A program made the translations under genes and the position numbers. This document shows positions 45,089 through 54,804 of a DNA stretch of 64,000 bases, one piece after another (the stretch's first letter is position 1; every line of letters starts with the position of its first letter). The notes beneath the pieces are model-generated. The model searched no databases and was not told the DNA's origin. It saw nothing but the letters and a program-made list of their open reading frames with translations. The DNA comes from Roseomonas alba (GTDB taxonomy: Bacteria; Pseudomonadota; Alphaproteobacteria; Acetobacterales; Acetobacteraceae), in the NCBI RefSeq assembly GCF_019430885.1, contig NZ_JAHYBZ010000009.1, positions 124,001-188,000 of the forward strand, in the 5' to 3' direction.

Positions 45089-45996
45089 TGGCCGCGCCGA
45101 TCAAGCGTGTTGCCTTTCTCGGCATCGGGAACATGGGTTGGCCGATGGCGGCCAACCTGGTGAAGGCAGGCTTCGATGTCACCGTTGCCGACGTGGTGCC
45201 GGGCCGCGCGGACGCCTTCGCCGCCGAGACCGGCGGCAAGGCGGCGGCGAACCCGGCCGTGGCCACGAAGGGTGTCGACTGCGTCATCACCATCGTGCCG
45301 ACCTCCAAGCAGGTGGCCGAGGCGATGGAGAGCATTGCCCCGTCGCTCGCCCCCGGCATGCTGGTCATCGACATGACCTCCGGCCAGCCGGGCCGCACGC
45401 GGGAGATCGCAGCGGTGCTGGCCGGGAAGGGCGTGGCGATGATCGACTGCCCGGTCTCGGGCGGCGTGCCGCGGGCGAAGACCGGCCAGCTTGCCATCAT
45501 GGCCGGTGGCGAGGACGCCGATCTCGATCGCGCCGATGCCGTGCTGAAGGCCATGGGCACCTCCATCCACCGTTGCGGGCCGATCGGCGCGGGGCAGGCG
45601 ATGAAGGCGCTGAACAACCTGGTCTCCGCCGGCGGCTACCTGATCGGCATCGAGGCCCTGCTGATCGGCCAGCGCTTCGGCCTCGATCCGGCGAAGATGG
45701 TCGATGTCCTCAATGCCAGCACGGGCATGAACAACTCGACCCAGAAGAAGTTCAAGGAATACGTGCTGTCGCGGCGCTTCGACGCGGGCTTCGGCCTCGA
45801 CCTCATGGTCAAGGACCTGTCCATCGCGCTCGAGGTCGGCCGCGAGACGACGACGCCCACGCCTTTCGCGGCGCTGTGCCGGGAGATGTGGGCCTCGGCC
45901 GCCGCCCTGCTTGGGCCGGGCGCGGATCACACCGCCGTGGCCAAGCTCTCGGAACAGATGAGCGGCACGGTCCTGGGAGGGAACAAGGAAACATGA
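45088..45996 (+). CDS. NAD(P)-dependent beta-hydroxyacid dehydrogenase (3-hydroxyisobutyrate type)
   Basis: The 302-residue protein has the nucleotide motif FLGIGNMGWPMAANL near 10, VIDMTSGQPGRTREIA near 92, DCPVSGGVPRAKTGQLAIMA near 120 (substrate Ser-Gly-Gly) and the catalytic Lys in GAGQAMKALNNLVSAGGYLI near 170. FGLDLMVKDLSIALEVG lies toward the C-terminus. It oxidises a beta-hydroxyacid or reduces a semialdehyde; relatives include tartronate semialdehyde reductase. It overlaps the metallohydrolase start (ATGA). Confidence 0.9.
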   Translation: MAAPIKRVAFLGIGNMGWPMAANLVKAGFDVTVADVVPGRADAFAAETGGKAAANPAVATKGVDCVITIVPTSKQVAEAMESIAPSLAPGMLVIDMTSGQPGRTREIAAVLAGKGVAMIDCPVSGGVPRAKTGQLAIMAGGEDADLDRADAVLKAMGTSIHRCGPIGAGQAMKALNNLVSAGGYLIGIEALLIGQRFGLDPAKMVDVLNASTGMNNSTQKKFKEYVLSRRFDAGFGLDLMVKDLSIALEVGRETTTPTPFAALCREMWASAAALLGPGADHTAVAKLSEQMSGTVLGGNKET

Positions 45997-46784
45997 TCTG
46001 GGAGGCATACGCCATCCGCTACGGCCGACACGATCGGGAGGCGCAGACCAATCACCTGCTGCCGCTACCCGATCCGCATGAGGCCATGCCGCTCGACTAC
46101 TATGTCTGGCTGCTGCGTGGCCCCGGCGGGCGGGAGATCGTGGTCGATACCGGCTTCGATCACGAACTCGCGGCGAAGCGGGGGCGCAAGCTGTCGCGAT
46201 CCGTGGCGGAATCCCTCACTGCCATGGGCACCGACCCGGCGACGGTCGAGGACGTGATCGTCACCCATCTGCACTACGATCACGCCGGCAGCCTCGGCAT
46301 CTTCCCCAAGGCGCGCTTCCACCTCCAGGAACGCGAGATGCACTTCGCCGTCGGCCGGCACATGTGCGTTCACGCCATCCGCCATCCCTTCGAGGCGGAG
46401 CACGTCGTCGCCATGGTCCGCGCCCTCTACGCCGACCGGGTGGAATTCCACGACGGCGATGCTGAAGTTGCGCCCGGCGTCACCGTCCATCGCGTGGGCG
46501 GCCATTCCGATGGCTTGCAGGTGGTGCGGGTGGAGACGGCCCGCGGGCCGGTGGTCGTCGCCTCGGACGCCATGCACTTCTACGCCAATGCGCTGAGCGG
46601 GAATCCCTTCCCGATTATCTTCGACCTCGGTGCCATGGCAGCGGGGTGGCGCACGGCGAAGAAGCTCGCCGGCGGCGATGACAGCCGCGTCATTCCCGGC
46701 CACGACCCGGCGGTGCGCGCCCGCTTCCCCGCCGTCCCGGGGCAGGGCGGCGATGTCGTCGCCCTGCATCTGCCGCCGCTGTGA
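45993..46784 (+). CDS. Metallo-beta-lactamase-fold hydrolase (N-acyl-homoserine lactonase-like)
   Basis: The 263-residue protein has the di-metal motif THLHYDHAG near 90, His in GGHSDGLQV near 170, the bridging Asp in VASDAMHF and the last His in VIPGHDP near 235. LPLDYYVWLLRG and IVVDTGFDH at the N-terminus match AHL-lactonase-like members. It may hydrolyse a lactone arising in the cluster rather than act in quorum quenching. It is last of three co-translated genes under probable MarR control. Confidence 0.88.
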   Translation: MIWEAYAIRYGRHDREAQTNHLLPLPDPHEAMPLDYYVWLLRGPGGREIVVDTGFDHELAAKRGRKLSRSVAESLTAMGTDPATVEDVIVTHLHYDHAGSLGIFPKARFHLQEREMHFAVGRHMCVHAIRHPFEAEHVVAMVRALYADRVEFHDGDAEVAPGVTVHRVGGHSDGLQVVRVETARGPVVVASDAMHFYANALSGNPFPIIFDLGAMAAGWRTAKKLAGGDDSRVIPGHDPAVRARFPAVPGQGGDVVALHLPPL

Positions 46785-46791
46785 CGGCGGG

Positions 46792-46815
46792 CACCCCGTC
46801 CCGCCGGGCGGGGTG
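46792..46815. terminator. Convergent hairpin between the hydrolase and a membrane-protein gene
   Basis: CACCCCG (46792-46798) pairs with CGGGGTG (46809-46815) around a 10-base loop that can itself pair in part. It lies between two convergent stop codons, so it can end both transcripts, although U tracts are lacking on both strands. Confidence 0.5.
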
Positions 46816-47154
46816 TCAGGGTTGGTAGTATTGGAGAAAGGTCGCCGCGCCCGACATCAGCCCGGCGGCGCAGAACAGCAGGGACAGGCCCGGCCAGGTC
46901 CGCATCGGACCGCGCAGGGCGATCACCGCGTTGACAACGAGCGACATCATCACTGCGGCAACCGGCTGCGACCAATGATAATGCATGAAGCCCCAGATGA
47001 TCAGCCCGAGCCACATCCAGAACGAGGCGCGTGCGACCACGCTCCAGACGACGTCCGAGGCGGCCGAAGCCGGCCGCATTTCCGGCGCGATCGAGCGGGT
47101 GCGGATGAAGCTCCCGCCGGACAGCAGTATCATGGCGAGGAAATAGGTCGACAT
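46816..47154 (-). CDS. Small integral membrane protein, unknown
   Basis: The 112-residue protein has about four hydrophobic segments: TYFLAMILLSGGSF at the start, FWMWLGLIIWGFMHYHW near 45, AAVMMSLVVNAVIALRG near 66 and LSLLFCAAGLMSGAATFL at the end. A short cytoplasmic loop (RTRSIAPEMRPASAASDVVW) separates the first two. No family was recognised. An upstream in-frame ATG at 47181 would add nine residues. It is divergent from the glycosyltransferase pair. Confidence 0.65.
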   Translation of the reverse strand: MSTYFLAMILLSGGSFIRTRSIAPEMRPASAASDVVWSVVARASFWMWLGLIIWGFMHYHWSQPVAAVMMSLVVNAVIALRGPMRTWPGLSLLFCAAGLMSGAATFLQYYQP

Positions 47155-47249
47155 GGCATCCACTTGCGTCCCGCGCGCCATCGGCGCAAGACCCGGCATG
47201 CTGCGTTGCGGCAAATTATGTGACTCGCCATGAAACACTTCAGGGAAGC

Positions 47250-48383
47250 GTGAGCCTGCGCTCCTCCCCCGCCATCCTGCAGGTGCTCCCGACGCTCGTT
47301 TCGGGCGGTGTGGAGCGAGGCACGCTCGAGATTGCCGAGGCCCTGGTTGCGGCGGGGTTTCGCGCGCTGGTGGCATCGGCCGGCGGGCCATTGGTGCCGG
47401 CGCTGGAGGCGCTCGGCGCCCGGCATCTGACCCTGCCACTCGACACCAAGTCGCCGCTCGGCATCTGGCGCAACGCCGCAACACTGGCCGAAATTACGCG
47501 TTCGGAACAGGTCGCCATCCTGCATGCGCGGTCCCGCGCCCCGGCCTGGTCGGCGCTGTTGGCGGCACGGCGCACGGGCGCGCGCTTCGTCACCACCTAT
47601 CACGGCACCTACAATGAAGGCTTCCCGGGCAAGCGGCTCTACAACTCGGTGATGGCGCGCGGCGACCGGGTCATCGCCATCAGCCGCTTCATCGCCGGCG
47701 TGGTGCGGGCGCGGCACGGCGTGGGCGAGGACCGGCTGCGCATCATCCCCCGCGGCGTCGATGAGCGACGCTTCGATCCCGCGGCCGTGGCCCCCGATCG
47801 CGTCGCGGCATTGCGTGCGGCCTGGGGTCTCGCGCCCGGGCGTCCGGTGGTAATGCTGCCCGGCCGGGTGACGCGATGGAAGGGGCAGGGCGTGCTGGTC
47901 GAGGCCATGGCGACACTGCCCGGCGATGCCGTTGCACTGCTGGTCGGTGATGCCGGTGCCAAGCCGGCCTTCCGCGACGAGCTTCAGGATCGCATCGCCG
48001 CACTTGGCCTCGACGCGCGGGTGCGCCTCGTGGGCCATGCGGCGGATGTGCCGGCGGCGCTTCTTCTGGCCGATGTGGTGGTGCATGCCTCGACCGACCC
48101 CGAGGCCTTCGGGCGGACCGTCATCGAGGCCCAGGCCATGGAGCGCTGCGTCATCGCGAGCGATCTTGGCGGGCCGACCGAGACGGTGGAGGAGGGCGTG
48201 ACCGGCTGGCGCGTGCCGCCCGGCGATCCGGCGGCGCTGGCCGCGGCGATCGGCCGGGTGCTGGCGATGACGCCGGAGGATCGTGCGGCCGCCGGCGCGC
48301 GGGCGCGGGCGGCGGTGCTGGCGGGCTACACCACGGCCCGGATGCAGGCGGCGACGCTGGACGTCTACCGGGACGTCCTGTGA
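47250..48383 (+). CDS. Glycosyltransferase, GT4 family
   Basis: The 377-residue GT-B enzyme has an N-terminal acceptor domain (VLPTLVSGGVERGTLEIAEA) with TYHGTYNEGFPGKRLYNSVM near 116 and the donor domain with VVMLPGRVTRWKGQGVLVEA near 198. The sugar-nucleotide site is STDPEAFGRTVIEAQAMERC (the E-x7-E motif) near 283. The GTG at 47250 follows CAGGGAAGC; a longer GTG frame from 47220 lacks a ribosome site. It is probably cell-surface polysaccharide or lipopolysaccharide synthesis. It overlaps the next gene by one base. Confidence 0.9.
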   Translation: MSLRSSPAILQVLPTLVSGGVERGTLEIAEALVAAGFRALVASAGGPLVPALEALGARHLTLPLDTKSPLGIWRNAATLAEITRSEQVAILHARSRAPAWSALLAARRTGARFVTTYHGTYNEGFPGKRLYNSVMARGDRVIAISRFIAGVVRARHGVGEDRLRIIPRGVDERRFDPAAVAPDRVAALRAAWGLAPGRPVVMLPGRVTRWKGQGVLVEAMATLPGDAVALLVGDAGAKPAFRDELQDRIAALGLDARVRLVGHAADVPAALLLADVVVHASTDPEAFGRTVIEAQAMERCVIASDLGGPTETVEEGVTGWRVPPGDPAALAAAIGRVLAMTPEDRAAAGARARAAVLAGYTTARMQAATLDVYRDVL

Positions 48384-49288
48384 TGCGGGTGCTGGTCATC
48401 AAGCTCGCGGCGCTGGGGGATTTCGCCCAGGCCTTCGGGCCCTTCGCGGCGATCCGCGCCCATCATCCGGGGGCGCGCATCACGCTCCTGACGACGCGGG
48501 CCTATGCGCCGCTCGCCCGGATGGCGCCCTGGTTCGACGAGGTGTGGGAGGATGGCCGGCCGTCCTGGTCCGACATTCCCGCCCTGTGGCGCCTCGCGCG
48601 CCGGCTGCACGGCGCGCGGTTCGACAGGGTCTATGACCTGCAGACCTCCGCGCGGTCTTCGCGATACCGCTGGTTCGTCGGTCGCCAGGCCGAATGGTCG
48701 GGGATCGCGCGCGGGGCCTCGCACCCGCACGCGAACCCGGCGCGCGACGCGATGCACACGGTCGACCGGCAGCGCGACCAACTCCGGATGGCGGGCATCA
48801 CGGCGTTTCCGGAGCCGGATCTGTCCTGGCTCGATGCCGATCTGTCCCGCTTCGCCCTGCCGGACCGATTCTGCCTGCTGGTCCCGGGCGCCTCCCCGGG
48901 GCGGCCAGCCAAGCGCTGGCCCGAGGACCGGTTCGGGGCCCTGGCCGCGTCGCTGGCCCTGCCGGCGGTGGTGATCGGCGGGCCGGCCGAGACGCCGCTG
49001 GCCGCGGCCATCGTCGCGGCTGCGCCGGGCACGATGGACCTGACCGGCCGGACGAGCTTCGCCGATATCGCCGCTCTGGCTCGCCGCGCCGCCTTCTGCA
49101 TCGGCAACGACACCGGCCCCACCCATCTGGTGGCCGCGGCAGGCTGTCCGACGCTCGCCCTGTTCGGCGAGGACAGCGACCCGGCGCTCTGCGCCCCCCG
49201 TGGCCGGCGGGCCACCTTTCTGCGCCATGTTCCTCTCGCAGGCCTGGAACCGGCGGACGTCGCGGCCGAACTGCCCCGCCTGACTTGA
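48383..49288 (+). CDS. Glycosyltransferase family 9 (heptosyltransferase-like)
   Basis: The 301-residue protein starts [20 protein letters not shown], the WaaC/WaaF hallmark (IKxxxLGDxxxxxP). It has the C-terminal heptose-nucleotide site [20 protein letters not shown] near 240 and [18 protein letters not shown]. It adds a heptose or related sugar to lipopolysaccharide core at the inner face of the membrane. It is co-translated with the GT4 gene (TGATG), so the two probably act on the same core oligosaccharide. thrS follows 62 bp later. Confidence 0.9.
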   Translation: MRVLVIKLAALGDFAQAFGPFAAIRAHHPGARITLLTTRAYAPLARMAPWFDEVWEDGRPSWSDIPALWRLARRLHGARFDRVYDLQTSARSSRYRWFVGRQAEWSGIARGASHPHANPARDAMHTVDRQRDQLRMAGITAFPEPDLSWLDADLSRFALPDRFCLLVPGASPGRPAKRWPEDRFGALAASLALPAVVIGGPAETPLAAAIVAAAPGTMDLTGRTSFADIAALARRAAFCIGNDTGPTHLVAAAGCPTLALFGEDSDPALCAPRGRRATFLRHVPLAGLEPADVAAELPRLT

Positions 49289-49350
49289 CCCGAAGGGGCG
49301 CGGTGCTCATGGTCCGCGCCCGATTTTCCCACGAAGGAGATGCCTTCCCG

Positions 49351-51294
49351 ATGCCCGCGATCACCCTGCCTGATGGTTCCGTCCGGTCCTTCGATGGGCC
49401 GGTGACGGGCACGCAGGTCGCGGCCGCCATCGGGCCGGGCCTCGCCAAGGCCGCGCTCGCCATGACCGTGGACGGGGCGATGCAGGACCTCGCGCGGACC
49501 ATCGAGTCCGACGCGAAGCTCCGCTTCATCACCCGCAAGGACCCCGAGGCGCTGGAGCTGATCCGCCACGACGCCGCCCATGTGCTGGCCGAGGCCGTTC
49601 AGGAACTGTTCCCCGGCACCCAGGTCACCATCGGCCCGTCGATCGAGAACGGCTTCTACTACGACTTCGCCCGCAACGAGCCCTTCGCCCCGGACGACTT
49701 CGCGGCGATCGAGGCGAAGATGCGCGAGATCGTCGCCCGCAACGCCGCCTTCGAACGCATCGTCACCACCCGGCACGAGGCCATCGCGCTCTTCAGCGAG
49801 AAGGGCGAGAAGTACAAGGTCGAGCTGATCCAGGACCTGCCGCAGGGCGAGACCATCACCCTGTACAAGCAGGGCGACTGGATCGACCTCTGCCGCGGCC
49901 CGCATATGCGCGGCACCGGTGATGTCGGCACCGCCTTCAAGCTGATGAAGGTGGCCGGCGCCTATTGGCGCGGCGACCACCGCAACGCGATGCTCTCGCG
50001 CATCTACGGCACCGCCTGGCGTGACCAGAAGGAGCTGGATGCGTATCTGCATCAGCTCGAAGAGGCCGAGAAGCGCGACCATCGCAAGATCGGCAAGGAG
50101 ATGGGGCTGTTCCATCTCCAGGAAGAGGCGGTCGGCTCGGTCTTCTGGCACCCGAAGGGCTGGAAGCTGTACCGCACCGTCGAGGACTACATGCGCCGCC
50201 GGCTGGACGGCGCCGACTACCAGGAAGTGAAGACCCCGCAGCTGGTGGACCGGAAGCTCTGGGTGGCCTCGGGCCATTGGGAGAAGTTCCGCGAGAACAT
50301 GTTCATCGCGACCGTCGAGGATGAGTCCGAGAAGGATCGCGTCCTGGCGCTGAAGCCGATGAACTGCCCCTGCCACGTGCAGATCTTCAACCAGGGCCTG
50401 CGGTCGTATCGCGAACTGCCGCTGCGCATGGCGGAATTCGGCGCCTGCCATCGCTACGAGCCCTCGGGGGCGCTGCACGGCATCATGCGGGTGCGGTCCT
50501 TCACCCAGGACGACGCGCATATCTTCTGTTCGGAAGACCAGATCGCCGATGAGACGGTGCGCTTCGTCGCCTTGCTGTCCTCCATCTATCGCGAGCTCGG
50601 CTTCGAGGAGTTCCGCGTGAAGTTCTCCGACCGTCCGGAGAAGCGCGCGGGTACCGACGAGGTTTGGGACCAGGCCGAAGGCGCGCTGCGCGAGGCCTGC
50701 CGCATCGCCGGTGTGGAATACGAGCTGAACCCGGGGGAGGGCGCCTTCTACGGCCCCAAGCTGGAATTCGTCCTGCGCGATGCGATCGGCCGCGACTGGC
50801 AATGCGGCACGCTGCAGGTGGACTTCGTGCTGCCCGAGCGGCTGGACGCCGAATACGTGGCCGAGGACGGCACCCGGAAGCGCCCGGTCATGCTGCATCG
50901 CGCCATCCTGGGGTCGTTCGAGCGCTTCCTCGGCATCCTGATCGAGCAGCATGCGGGGCGGTTCCCGCTCTGGCTGTCCCCGGTGCAGGTGGTGGTGGCG
51001 ACCATCGTGGACGACGCCGCGCCCTTCGCGAAGCAGGCGGCCGAGGCGCTCCGTGCGGCGGGGCTGCGCGTGGAACTCGATCTGCGGAACGAGAAGATCA
51101 ACCGCAAGATCGTGGACCATATCGACCAGCGCGTCCCCGTCCTGGCCGTGGTCGGCAAGCGGGAGGCGGAGGAGGGCTCGCTCGTCCTGCGCCGGCTGCC
51201 CGGCCGCGAGCAGGAGACGGTGCCGCTCGCCGAGGCGGTGGCCCGCCTTGCAGCCGAGGCAACCGCCCCCGATCTGAAGAATATGGCGCCGTGA
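49351..51294 (+). CDS. thrS: Threonyl-tRNA synthetase
   Basis: The 647-residue enzyme is full length: a TGS domain (1-62, [20 protein letters not shown]), a second additional/editing domain (63-225, [16 protein letters not shown] and [16 protein letters not shown]), class II catalytic core (245-535) with [10 protein letters not shown] supplying the zinc Cys, motif 2 [15 protein letters not shown] and HIFCSEDQI, and an anticodon-binding domain (540-647). The ATG at 49351 follows GAAGGAGATG. No T-box is expected in proteobacteria. infC lies 80 bp downstream in the same direction. Confidence 0.97.
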   Translation: MPAITLPDGSVRSFDGPVTGTQVAAAIGPGLAKAALAMTVDGAMQDLARTIESDAKLRFITRKDPEALELIRHDAAHVLAEAVQELFPGTQVTIGPSIENGFYYDFARNEPFAPDDFAAIEAKMREIVARNAAFERIVTTRHEAIALFSEKGEKYKVELIQDLPQGETITLYKQGDWIDLCRGPHMRGTGDVGTAFKLMKVAGAYWRGDHRNAMLSRIYGTAWRDQKELDAYLHQLEEAEKRDHRKIGKEMGLFHLQEEAVGSVFWHPKGWKLYRTVEDYMRRRLDGADYQEVKTPQLVDRKLWVASGHWEKFRENMFIATVEDESEKDRVLALKPMNCPCHVQIFNQGLRSYRELPLRMAEFGACHRYEPSGALHGIMRVRSFTQDDAHIFCSEDQIADETVRFVALLSSIYRELGFEEFRVKFSDRPEKRAGTDEVWDQAEGALREACRIAGVEYELNPGEGAFYGPKLEFVLRDAIGRDWQCGTLQVDFVLPERLDAEYVAEDGTRKRPVMLHRAILGSFERFLGILIEQHAGRFPLWLSPVQVVVATIVDDAAPFAKQAAEALRAAGLRVELDLRNEKINRKIVDHIDQRVPVLAVVGKREAEEGSLVLRRLPGREQETVPLAEAVARLAAEATAPDLKNMAP

Positions 51295-51374
51295 AGACGG
51301 CGGCGGTTGCAGCAACGTGACCGCCGCCCCATAACTCGCCCGAAATCCGTTCGAAACGTCGACAGGAGACGACC

Positions 51375-51917
51375 ATAGCCCGACCCCCCGTACCCGCCGC
51401 CCAGGCCCCGACCCGCGACGGCCCGCGTATCAATGACGAGATCCGCGTTCCCCAGGTCCGCCTGATCGACCAGCATGGCGAAATGCAGGGCGTGATGACC
51501 GCCCGCGAGGCGCTGATCCGCGCCTATGATGTCGGCCTCGACCTGGTCGAGATTTCGCCCAATGCGGTCCCGCCTGTCTGCAAGATCCTCGACTACGGCA
51601 AGTACAAGTACGAGCAGCAGAAGAAGGCGAACGAGGCGCGGAAGAAGCAGAAGGTCGTCGAGATCAAGGAAATCAAGGTCCGTCCGAACATCGACGATCA
51701 CGACTACGATGTGAAGATGCGCCAGATGAAGACCTTCATCTCGGAAGGCGACAAGGTGAAGGTGACGCTGCGGTTCCGTGGCCGCGAAATGGCGCACCAG
51801 GATCTTGGCGCGAAAGTACTTGAGCGCATCCGCAACGAGCTGACCGAGACCACCAAGGTCGAGCAGTTCCCGCGGATGGAAAACCGCCAGATGATCATGG
51901 TGCTGGCACCGAAGTGA
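51375..51917 (+). CDS. infC: Translation initiation factor IF-3, apparently starting at ATA
   Basis: The family N-terminal part ([20 protein letters not shown]) lies upstream of the first ATG at 51483, so the real start must be earlier. In frame, the only sensibly placed candidate is ATA at 51375 with CAGGAGACGACC before it, giving 180 residues ([20 protein letters not shown]). The rest is typical: [40 protein letters not shown] and [21 protein letters not shown]-3 in E. coli starts at AUU so that IF-3 can repress its own translation; an AUA start fits the same mechanism. rpmI and rplT do not follow here. Confidence 0.93.
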   Translation: MARPPVPAAQAPTRDGPRINDEIRVPQVRLIDQHGEMQGVMTAREALIRAYDVGLDLVEISPNAVPPVCKILDYGKYKYEQQKKANEARKKQKVVEIKEIKVRPNIDDHDYDVKMRQMKTFISEGDKVKVTLRFRGREMAHQDLGAKVLERIRNELTETTKVEQFPRMENRQMIMVLAPK

Positions 51918-51924
51918 GCGGAGG

Positions 51925-51940
51925 GGAGGGGTATCCCTCC
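51925..51940 (+). terminator. Hairpin just after infC
   Basis: GGAGGG (51925-51930) and CCCTCC (51935-51940) form a 6 bp stem with a GTAT loop 8 bp past the infC stop. No U run follows, so it is probably a weak terminator or 3' stabiliser. A stronger one lies at 52051. Confidence 0.4.
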
Positions 51941-52050
51941 TGCCGGTCACTTGGATGCCTGAACGCCGGGACTGTTCCGGATTGCCGGCGCTACGCCTCG
52001 CGGGAGAGCGATCCTGCCGCCTGTCGGCGCCTCCTGGTGCAAGCGAAGTA

Positions 52051-52074
52051 AAGGCCCGGTCAGCGCCGGGCCTT
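52051..52074 (+). terminator. Rho-independent-type terminator downstream of infC
   Basis: AAGGCCCGG (52051-52059) pairs perfectly with CCGGGCCTT (52066-52074) around TCAGCG and is followed by CTTGTTGTTC, a weak U-rich tail. It ends the thrS-infC transcript. The right arm lies inside the last codons of the convergent DUF1801 gene, so the hairpin can serve both directions. Confidence 0.65.
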
Positions 52075-52440
52075 CTTGTTGTTCAGGGCAACCGCGGCGC
52101 GAATCAGGGTCTTGAAGGCCGCCGCGTCGATCGTCTCCCCCTGACGGATATCGATGGCGCGGCGGGTGTTGCCGTCCAGGCTACTGTGGAACAGGCCGGA
52201 GGGGTCCTCCAGCGCGGCGCCCTTGGCGAAGGTCAGCTTCACCACGGCTTTGTAGGTCTCTCCGGTGCAGAGGATGCCGGCATGCTCCCAGACCGGCACG
52301 CCGCGCCATTTCCAGGTTTCGACCACCTCGGGGTCGGCTTCGTGGATCAGGGCGCGGATGCGCGCGAGGGTTTCGCCACGCCAATCCCCCAGTTCCTGGA
52401 TGCGGGCGTCGATCAGGCGGGCAGGGTCGTCGGGGGCCAT
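52060..52440 (-). CDS. DUF1801-family protein
   Basis: The 126-residue protein has ARIQELGDWRGETLARIRAL, the central PEVVETWKWRGVPVWEHAGI LCTGETYKAVVKLTFAKGAA and a C-terminal FHSSLDGNTRRAIDIRQGE. This is the YdhG-like fold of DUF1801, a conserved small protein of unknown biochemical role. It is convergent with infC and shares its terminator. The ATG at 52440 is the family-consistent start; longer frames upstream enter repeat copy C. Confidence 0.85.
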   Translation of the reverse strand: MAPDDPARLIDARIQELGDWRGETLARIRALIHEADPEVVETWKWRGVPVWEHAGILCTGETYKAVVKLTFAKGAALEDPSGLFHSSLDGNTRRAIDIRQGETIDAAAFKTLIRAAVALNNKKARR

Positions 52441-52598
52441 GGGTCTCGTCTTCCTTGTCAGGGAATCCAGTCGCGGTGGTGCGCCTTGTCGCGAGGCTCG
52501 TCGTCTGACGTCTCGAGATAGCGTATCGGCGGTGCTCCCGGAGAGGTCCCGCGCTATAAACGGAGCCGAGGGCCTGGGCAGCCATCCCCTTGGCGCTA

Positions 52599-52797
52599 CA
52601 GGGGAAATCGGCCCCTTGCGCCACCCGCTGAAGGCCTGGGGCCTTTGGAAGACGCCACTGACGCATGGTATTCGTCCCATACTGGCGCACGACGCCGGCT
52701 GGGACGGTTGGCATGACCGCCGTGCCCGGCCGCAACAGATTGCGGTCCAGGGGCTCCAAGCCCCTGGCGGGGTGGTTCGGAGGGGCGGCGCCCCTCC
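52599..52797 (+). repeat. Dispersed palindromic element, copy C
   Basis: The 199 bp element has the order AGGGG/CCCCT (52599-52616), AAGGCC/GGCCTT (52631-52645), CCAGGGGC/GCCCCTGG (52747-52767) and GGAGGGGC/GCCCCTCC (52779-52797). CTGGCGCACGACGCC in the middle matches copies B and D. The right half is nearly identical to copy A, including GCGGGGTGGTTC, while the left half is eroded. It lies in the 592 bp gap between the divergent DUF1801 and ffh genes; the rest of that gap shows no gene. Confidence 0.75.
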
Positions 52798-53032
52798 GAT
52801 CGGACGGGGATTTCGCCGTCGGCTCGCCTCTGCGGGCGGCCAGACCCTTCCCCGGGCCTTCCTTCTTGACCTTTCCCCCCGACCCGCCCTAAACGCCCAT
52901 TCCCCGGTTCGCCCCGAACCGTCTGTCGGCCCCTGATGGGCTGGCACCGCCGCTCCGCGAAGGCTCGCGCAGCGGCGCAAACTCGTTTGGGGCAACCGCA
53001 ACGCGTTGTGAAGGACTGGAACGGACCGCCCG

Positions 53033-54418
53033 ATGTTCGAGGCATTGTCCAGCAAGCTGAACGGGGTCTTCGACCGGCTGCGCCGCCGCGGCGCGCTGTC
53101 GGAGGCCGACGTGACCGAGGCGCTGCGCGAGGTCCGCGTGGCGTTGCTGGAGGCCGACGTTGCGCTGCCGGTGGTCCGTGACCTGGTCAACAAGGTGCGC
53201 GACCGCGCGGTGGGGCAGGAGGTCATCCGCTCCGTCTCCCCCGCCCAGCAGGTCATCAAGATCGTCAACGACGCGCTGGTCGAGGCGCTGGGCGGCGGCG
53301 AAGGCGATGACGGCAAGCGCGGCATCGACCTGAACGCGCCGTCGCCGGTGCCGATCCTGATGGTCGGCCTGCAGGGGTCGGGCAAGACGACGACCTCGGG
53401 CAAGATCGCGCTGCGGCTCCGGTCGCGGGACAAGAAGAAGGTCCTGCTCGCCTCGCTCGACGTGCATCGCCCGGCGGCGCAATTGCAGTTGCAGACCCTG
53501 GCACAGCAGGCCGAGGTGACCTCGCTGCCGATCGTGGCCGGCCAGACGCCGATGCAGATCGCGATGCGGGCGATGGATGTCGGCCGGCGCGAGCTCTACG
53601 ACGTCGTCATCCTCGACACCGCCGGCCGCCTCGCCATCGATGAGGCGCTGATGGAGGAGGTGGCGCAGGTCAAGCTCGCCACCAATCCGCACGAGACGCT
53701 GCTGGTCGTGGACGCCATGACCGGCCAGGACGCGGTGAACACCGCCAAGGCCTTCCAGGACAAGGTCGGCGTGACGGGCATCGTCATGACGCGCATCGAC
53801 GGCGATGCGCGCGGCGGTGCGGCGCTGTCCATGCGGGCCGTCACCGGCGCGCCGATCAAGCTGCTGGGCGCGGGCGAGAAGCTCGATGCGCTCGAGGATT
53901 TCCATCCGGACCGGATCGCCTCGCGCATCCTCGGCATGGGCGACATCGTGTCGCTGGTCGAGAAGGCCGCGGCGACGATCGACCAGGACGAGGCCGAGAA
54001 GCTCGCGGCCCGGATGCAGAAGGGCCAGTTCACGCTGGAGGACTACGCCTCCCAGCTCAAGCAGATCGGCAAGATGGGCAGCCTGCAGGGCATCCTCGGC
54101 ATGCTGCCGGGTGTCGGCAAGATCAAGCAGCAGCTGAGCGACGCCAATCTGGATACCTCCATCCTGAAGCGACAGGCGGCGATCATCTCCTCGATGACGC
54201 CGAAGGAGCGTCGCCTCCCCGACGTGATCAAGGCGTCGCGCAAGAAGCGCATCGCCGCGGGGTCGGGGACCTCGGTTCAGGAAGTGAACAAGCTGCTCAA
54301 GCAGTTCGATGACATGTCCGCGATGATGAAGCGGATGAACAAGCTCGGCCAGAAGGGGCTGATGCGGGGCGGGCTCGCCGCGCTGCTGCCCGGGGCCGGA
54401 AACAAGCGACCATTCTAG
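53033..54418 (+). CDS. ffh: Signal recognition particle GTPase Ffh
   Basis: The 461-residue protein is complete: N domain (1-90), G domain with GLQGSGKTT (G1 near 108), [16 protein letters not shown] (G3 near 190), TRID (G4) and GAGEK (G5), then a C-terminal M domain (from about 300) with [40 protein letters not shown] and the RNA-binding [19 protein letters not shown]. It targets nascent membrane proteins with 4.5S RNA. It heads a housekeeping run conserved in alphaproteobacteria. Confidence 0.97.
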   Translation: MFEALSSKLNGVFDRLRRRGALSEADVTEALREVRVALLEADVALPVVRDLVNKVRDRAVGQEVIRSVSPAQQVIKIVNDALVEALGGGEGDDGKRGIDLNAPSPVPILMVGLQGSGKTTTSGKIALRLRSRDKKKVLLASLDVHRPAAQLQLQTLAQQAEVTSLPIVAGQTPMQIAMRAMDVGRRELYDVVILDTAGRLAIDEALMEEVAQVKLATNPHETLLVVDAMTGQDAVNTAKAFQDKVGVTGIVMTRIDGDARGGAALSMRAVTGAPIKLLGAGEKLDALEDFHPDRIASRILGMGDIVSLVEKAAATIDQDEAEKLAARMQKGQFTLEDYASQLKQIGKMGSLQGILGMLPGVGKIKQQLSDANLDTSILKRQAAIISSMTPKERRLPDVIKASRKKRIAAGSGTSVQEVNKLLKQFDDMSAMMKRMNKLGQKGLMRGGLAALLPGAGNKRPF

Positions 54419-54446
54419 ACGACACTCAGCGAAAGGAAGCCTCTCT

Positions 54447-54779
54447 ATGGGCCTCAAGATCCGCCTTGCCCGCGCCGGCGCGAAGAAGCGTCCCTACTAC
54501 CACATCGTCGTGGCCGACAGCCGTTCGCCGCGCGATGGCCGTTTCATCGAGGCCGTGGGTTCCTACAACCCGATGCTGCCGTCGGACCACGCCGAGCGCG
54601 TGCGCCTGAAGGATGAGCGCATCACCCACTGGATCAGCCAGGGTGCGGTGGCGACGGACCGCGTCGCGAAGTTCCTGGGCAAGGCCGGCCTGGCGCCGAT
54701 GCCCGTGTTCCGTGAGCAGCCGAAGCAGTCCGCGCCGAAGAAGAAGGCGCAGGAACGCGCCGCCGCCGCGGCGGGCTGA
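54447..54779 (+). CDS. rpsP: 30S ribosomal protein S16
   Basis: The 110-residue protein has the S16 pattern [40 protein letters not shown] and [20 protein letters not shown]. An Ala/Lys-rich C-terminal tail ([15 protein letters not shown]) extends past the enteric length of about 82, as in many alphaproteobacteria. AGGAAGCC precedes the ATG. The gene lies 28 bp after ffh. Confidence 0.97.
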   Translation: MGLKIRLARAGAKKRPYYHIVVADSRSPRDGRFIEAVGSYNPMLPSDHAERVRLKDERITHWISQGAVATDRVAKFLGKAGLAPMPVFREQPKQSAPKKKAQERAAAAAG

Positions 54780-54804
54780 ATCCTTCCGAACGGGGTGATC
54801 TGAC

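Noticed and set aside
48631..51315. 894-residue open frame on the minus strand
   Set aside because: It is antisense to thrS, which is certain from its domains.
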